Assembly (NCBI GenBank): GCA_031552825.1
Contig: JAVBMD010000019.1
Coordinates: forward strand, 62,001 to 126,000
Reading direction: 5' to 3'
Length of the DNA stretch: 64,000 bases
From: WQXF01 sp031552825
GTDB taxonomy: Bacteria; Bacillota; Clostridia; Christensenellales; Aristaeellaceae
Shown piece by piece: positions 61,010 through 64,000 of the stretch. The stretch's first letter is position 1, and each line of letters opens with the position of its first letter. The notes under the pieces are model-generated. The model saw nothing but the letters and a program-made list of their open reading frames with translations. It searched no databases and was not told the DNA's origin. Made by a program: the position numbers and the translations under genes.

Positions 61010-62202
61010 GCATCGATCGGCGCGCCGCCATCCGCTTCCTGCTCGATTGGCAGGGGCTGGCGGGAGCGCGCCGCTTTGCGGGCAAGGAAGGCATGCTGGC
61101 TTTCATCCGGCAGGCAGGCTGCGTGCAGTTCGATCCGCTGGATGTTTGCGGGCGCAGCGCGGAGCTGGTGTTGCATGCGCGCGTGCAGGGATTTACCACC
61201 CGCATGCTGCACGATGCGCTGTACAAGCAGCGCGCGCTTTTCGATTATTGGGATAAGAACATGGCCATCCTCCCGATGGCGGACTGGCCGCGCTTCGCGC
61301 GCACGCGGGAACGGTTTCGCGCGCACCCGGATCTGCGTGGGCGCGAGGAAATCGGCACGGTGCTGGACGAGGTGCTGGCGCAGATCAAGCGCCGAGGCGC
61401 GCTGTTCTCCAGCGATATCGACTTTGGCAAGCGAGTGGACTGGGCGTGGTCGCCCACCACGCTTTCGCGCGCCGCGATGGAGACGCTGTACTTCGAGGGC
61501 AGGCTGGTGGTGGCGCGCAAGAAGGGAACGCTGCGCGCCTTTGACCTACCGGAACGGCACGTACCCGCCGAGCTGTTCGGCGCGGAGGATCCTTTTGCCG
61601 ACGCGGCGGCGTTCGCTGCTTGGCGCGTGCATCGGCGCATCGGCGCGGTGGGGCTATTGTGGAACCGCGCCAGCGACGCGCTGCTGGGCATCGACCTGAA
61701 GGCCGGGCGGCGAGAGCAAGCCTTTGCCGCGCTGGCGGCGGAGCGGCGCATCCTGCCGGTGGAGATCGCCGGGCTGGAACAGCCCTGCTACGTGCAGGCC
61801 GAGGCGATGGAGCGGCTGGAGGCCGCTATGGAAGGGCGCGCAAAGAAGAAGCGCACCGAGTTTCTCGCGCCGCTGGACAGCCTGCTCTGGGATCGCAGGC
61901 TGGTGGAGGCGCTGTTCGATTTTTACTATCGCTGGGAGGTTTATACGCCGGTGTCCCAGCGGAAGTACGGGTACTATGTGCTGCCAGTATTGCAGGGCGA
62001 AGCCATCGTCGGGCGCATCGAGGCCGTGCGCGATCGAAAGGCGCGATGCCTCCGGGTACTGGGCGCTTGGTGGGAGCGCAAGGTGGACTTGGGCGGCGTG
62101 CGCGATTGCCTCGCCCGGCAGGCGCGCCTCTTGGCGCTGGATGGCTGGGAGGGCGACATCGGCGCGGGCATCGAAAGCGCCGCGCGGGGTGATTTGGAAT
62201 GA
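61003..62202 (+). CDS. Winged-helix YcaQ-family protein (crosslink repair glycosylase-like)
   Basis: 399 residues. No ATG, GTG or TTG lies near the family N-terminus (LLSIDRRAAIRFLLDWQGL); the best start is a CTG at 61003 behind GGGAGGG, overlapping the MFS stop. Motifs include QFDPLDVCGRSAELVL and FLAPLDSLLWDRRLVEALF. Relatives (YcaQ/AlkZ) unhook DNA crosslinks. It overlaps rlmA by ATGA. Confidence 0.82.
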   Translation: MLSIDRRAAIRFLLDWQGLAGARRFAGKEGMLAFIRQAGCVQFDPLDVCGRSAELVLHARVQGFTTRMLHDALYKQRALFDYWDKNMAILPMADWPRFARTRERFRAHPDLRGREEIGTVLDEVLAQIKRRGALFSSDIDFGKRVDWAWSPTTLSRAAMETLYFEGRLVVARKKGTLRAFDLPERHVPAELFGAEDPFADAAAFAAWRVHRRIGAVGLLWNRASDALLGIDLKAGRREQAFAALAAERRILPVEIAGLEQPCYVQAEAMERLEAAMEGRAKKKRTEFLAPLDSLLWDRRLVEALFDFYYRWEVYTPVSQRKYGYYVLPVLQGEAIVGRIEAVRDRKARCLRVLGAWWERKVDLGGVRDCLARQARLLALDGWEGDIGAGIESAARGDLE

Positions 62203-63047
62203 AAATGGAGGATGTATACGCGCAATTTTGCGCGTCGGAGGCCTGCTTTCGTTGCCCTGCCTGCGGCGGACGCATGCGGGCGCGCAAACCGGCGAGCCTG
62301 CTCTGCAAGCGCGGGCATTGCTTTGACATCTCGCGGTTGGGTTATGTCAATTTTTTGCCCCAGCAGCGGCAGACGCTGTACACCAAGGCGCTGTTTGAGG
62401 ATCGGCGCGCCGTGCTGGAGGCCGATTATTACGCGCCGCTGGTAAAGGCGCTGCGCGGCTTGATCGCGGGGCATGCGCAGGGGAACTTCACGCTGCTCGA
62501 CGCCGGATGCGGCGAGGGCTTTTACGCGCGGGAATTGCGCGCGGCCTTCCCCGACGCGACGCTGTTCGCCTTTGACAATGCTAAGGAGGGCGTGGCGCTG
62601 GCCGCCAAGCGCGATGGCGGCGTCCGCTGGTTCGTCGGCGATATCACCAACATTCCGCTGCGAGACGGCGCGACGGATTGGGTGCTGGACGTCTTTTCTC
62701 CCTCTAATTACGGGGAATTTGGGCGGGTGCTGCGTCCCGGCGGCTACCTGCTTAAGGTGATCCCCGGCGAGTTGTACCTGCGGGAACTGCGCGGCCTGCG
62801 CGGCGAGGAAAGCGAAAAAGCCGCGTATTCCACGCGGCCTGTGGTCGAATATCTCCAGAAACACATGGCGTTGGTAGAGGAGTGCGCGCTCCTTTATACG
62901 CGCCCGGTTCCGCCTGAAATGGCGCAGGCTTTCGCACGCATGTCGCCGATTTTATTCGGTGTGCCGGTGGCGGCGGAGGAGGCGGCGCGGATCACCGAGC
63001 TGACCTTCGCGTTTACGCTTCTGCTGGCGCAAAGCCCGGCACGCTGA
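62199..63047 (+). CDS. 23S rRNA (guanine-N1)-methyltransferase, RlmA/TlrB family
   Basis: 282 residues. N-terminal zinc finger (CPACGG..CKRGHCFD, about residues 19-45), RLGYVNFLPQQ, then the SAM-binding LLDAGCGEGFYARELR near residue 100. Family members methylate G745 (RlmA-I) or G748 (RlmA-II, TlrB). Type II methylation affects tylosin and telithromycin binding. Type cannot be decided here. It overlaps the convergent RluA gene by 35 nt. Confidence 0.9.
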   Translation: MKMEDVYAQFCASEACFRCPACGGRMRARKPASLLCKRGHCFDISRLGYVNFLPQQRQTLYTKALFEDRRAVLEADYYAPLVKALRGLIAGHAQGNFTLLDAGCGEGFYARELRAAFPDATLFAFDNAKEGVALAAKRDGGVRWFVGDITNIPLRDGATDWVLDVFSPSNYGEFGRVLRPGGYLLKVIPGELYLRELRGLRGEESEKAAYSTRPVVEYLQKHMALVEECALLYTRPVPPEMAQAFARMSPILFGVPVAAEEAARITELTFAFTLLLAQSPAR

Positions 63048-63936
63048 TGCGCAGCGGCGCGCCGGTCAGCGGGTGCGGCAGCGAAAGCTCCGCCGCGCAC
63101 AGCAGTTGCGCGTCCAGCCCCAATGCCCGAGAGAGCGCCAGCGACTTCGGCGTGTGATACAGCGCGTCCCCCAAGAGCGGGCAGCCGATGTGCAGGCAGT
63201 GCGCGCGCAGCTGGTGGGTGCGCCCGGTCACCGGCTCCAGCGCCACGCGGGTGATCGCGAGGCCGTGTACCGAAAGCCGCTCCAGCGCCCGGTAACGCGT
63301 CAGCGCCGCTTGCCCGGCGGCGTCGATGATGCGGCGCTGGCTCGGGCGGGGATCCGTGGGATTCTCCGGATGCGGCGCGCGGGCGATGGGGGCGTCAATC
63401 TCGCCTAGATCGGCGGGGAAGGCTCCGCATGCGAAGGCTTCGTAGCGCTTGCGCACCGCGCCGTCGCGCATCGCCGCCATGGCGCGCGCGTGTACGTGCG
63501 GATGCTTGGCGAACAGCACGATGCCGCTGGTGCCCCGATCCAATCGATGGATCGGATGGGCGCACAGCGGCTGTTTTGTCTCCCGCAGATGCCCGAGCAC
63601 GCGGCCGAGCAGCGTACCCGCGTACTGCGAAGCGGAGGGGTGTACCAGCATTCCGGCGGGCTTAAATACCGCCAACAGCGCCTCATCCTCGTAGAGGATG
63701 CGCAGCGCGCCGGGCTCGGCAGGCACCTCGACGGGCGCGGGATCCGGCAGCTCCGCCACGACGACCGCGCCCAGCGGAGGGCGCTGGTTGGCGAAAAAGG
63801 CTGCGCCGTCCACCGTCACGCCGCCCGCCCGAAGGCAGGCGATTCGTTGTGCGGTGGAGAGGTGCAGCCTTTTGCGAAGCAAATCCGACAGGGTGAGCCC
63901 GGTATCCTGCGGGGAGACGGCGTATTGAATGCGCAT
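63013..63936 (-). CDS. RluA family pseudouridine synthase
   Basis: 307 residues. A short S4-like domain leads to the catalytic HRLDRGTSGIVLFAK with its Asp, and the closing motif GRTHQLRAHCLHIG. It isomerises uridine in rRNA or tRNA; the target is not predictable. Its ATG lies 3 nt after the upstream gene's stop with no separate ribosome site, so it is coupled to that gene. Confidence 0.95.
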   Translation of the reverse strand: MRIQYAVSPQDTGLTLSDLLRKRLHLSTAQRIACLRAGGVTVDGAAFFANQRPPLGAVVVAELPDPAPVEVPAEPGALRILYEDEALLAVFKPAGMLVHPSASQYAGTLLGRVLGHLRETKQPLCAHPIHRLDRGTSGIVLFAKHPHVHARAMAAMRDGAVRKRYEAFACGAFPADLGEIDAPIARAPHPENPTDPRPSQRRIIDAAGQAALTRYRALERLSVHGLAITRVALEPVTGRTHQLRAHCLHIGCPLLGDALYHTPKSLALSRALGLDAQLLCAAELSLPHPLTGAPLRISVPGFAPAEA

Positions 63937-63939
63937 GGC

Positions 63940-64000
63940 TTACAGCGCGTCGAAGCCTTGGGCAATGCAGCGCTCGGCACGCTCACGCGCCTTGCCGCCT
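63940..64000 (-). CDS. C-terminal fragment of an unidentified protein, cut by the window edge
   Basis: An open frame enters from beyond 64000 and ends with TAA at 63940-63942. The last 19 residues (GGKARERAERCIAQGFDAL) are too few to identify. Coupling to the RluA gene makes a real gene likely. Confidence 0.55.
   Translation of the reverse strand, partial: GGKARERAERCIAQGFDAL

Noticed and set aside
63940..64000. Naming the right-edge gene
   Set aside because: Only 19 residues are visible, which is too little for a family call.

Overview
The window is a GC-rich stretch (a by-eye impression, not a computed value) of a Gram-positive, probably anaerobic chromosome. Supporting signs are strong GGAGG ribosome binding sites, frequent GTG/TTG starts, Bacillus-type LexA and CIRCE sites, a MazEF (EndoAI/EndoA) pair, MgtE, YitT, an oxygen-sensitive class III ribonucleotide reductase (NrdD/NrdG) and a full galacturonate catabolic operon. 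A gut-type Clostridia lineage is the best inference; I cannot name the genus. I saw no tRNA, rRNA, insertion sequence, prophage or CRISPR array.

Layout. 1-3364 (minus): MoxR ATPase, DUF58 protein and a truncated TgpA-like transglutaminase, one overlapping operon. 3518-8220 (plus): birA, P1 peptidase, acpS, nnr, then mazEF. 8356-12304: YitT transporter, a nuclease-helicase fusion and a convergent DUF1361 membrane protein. 12421-20302 (plus): IclR regulator, uxaB, uxaA, uxaC, kdgF-like cupin, an aldolase-VOC fusion and kdgK, which together convert galacturonate to pyruvate and glyceraldehyde-3-phosphate. 20311-28066: M23 peptidase and ThuA protein (minus), then helD, an M1 peptidase, and an SPFH/zinc-ribbon pair. 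28170-31016: a peptidoglycan-binding surface protein and mgtE behind a leader ORF and terminator. 31120-39600: DegT aminotransferase, MazG-like protein, murG, prs, an MFS permease, nrdDG.

39668-43926 (minus): an Xre regulator with its membrane partner, a VanY-type peptidase and an MBOAT O-acetylation pair. 44195-48905 (plus): a four-gene XpaC / binding-protein-VWA fusion / TelA / PotD-like cluster that looks lower in GC than its surroundings and is the best candidate for a poorly described system. 48932-51978: DUF6320 protein and condensation-type acyltransferase, divergent from an esterase. 52031-54071: CIRCE-controlled hsp20 and LexA-controlled dinB. 54161-57437: two divergent secreted proteins. 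57502-64000: an ABC-F ribosome-protection protein behind a textbook attenuator, a tiny zinc-ribbon protein, a drug-efflux MFS protein, a YcaQ-like protein, an RlmA-type 23S rRNA methyltransferase and an RluA-type pseudouridine synthase.

The strongest regulatory discoveries are RNA leaders. The ABC-F gene has a six-codon ORF, anti-antiterminator, antiterminator and terminator, all with exact complementarity. The mgtE gene has a 31-codon acidic-start leader ORF whose start lies in a perfect 11-bp stem, followed by a terminator.
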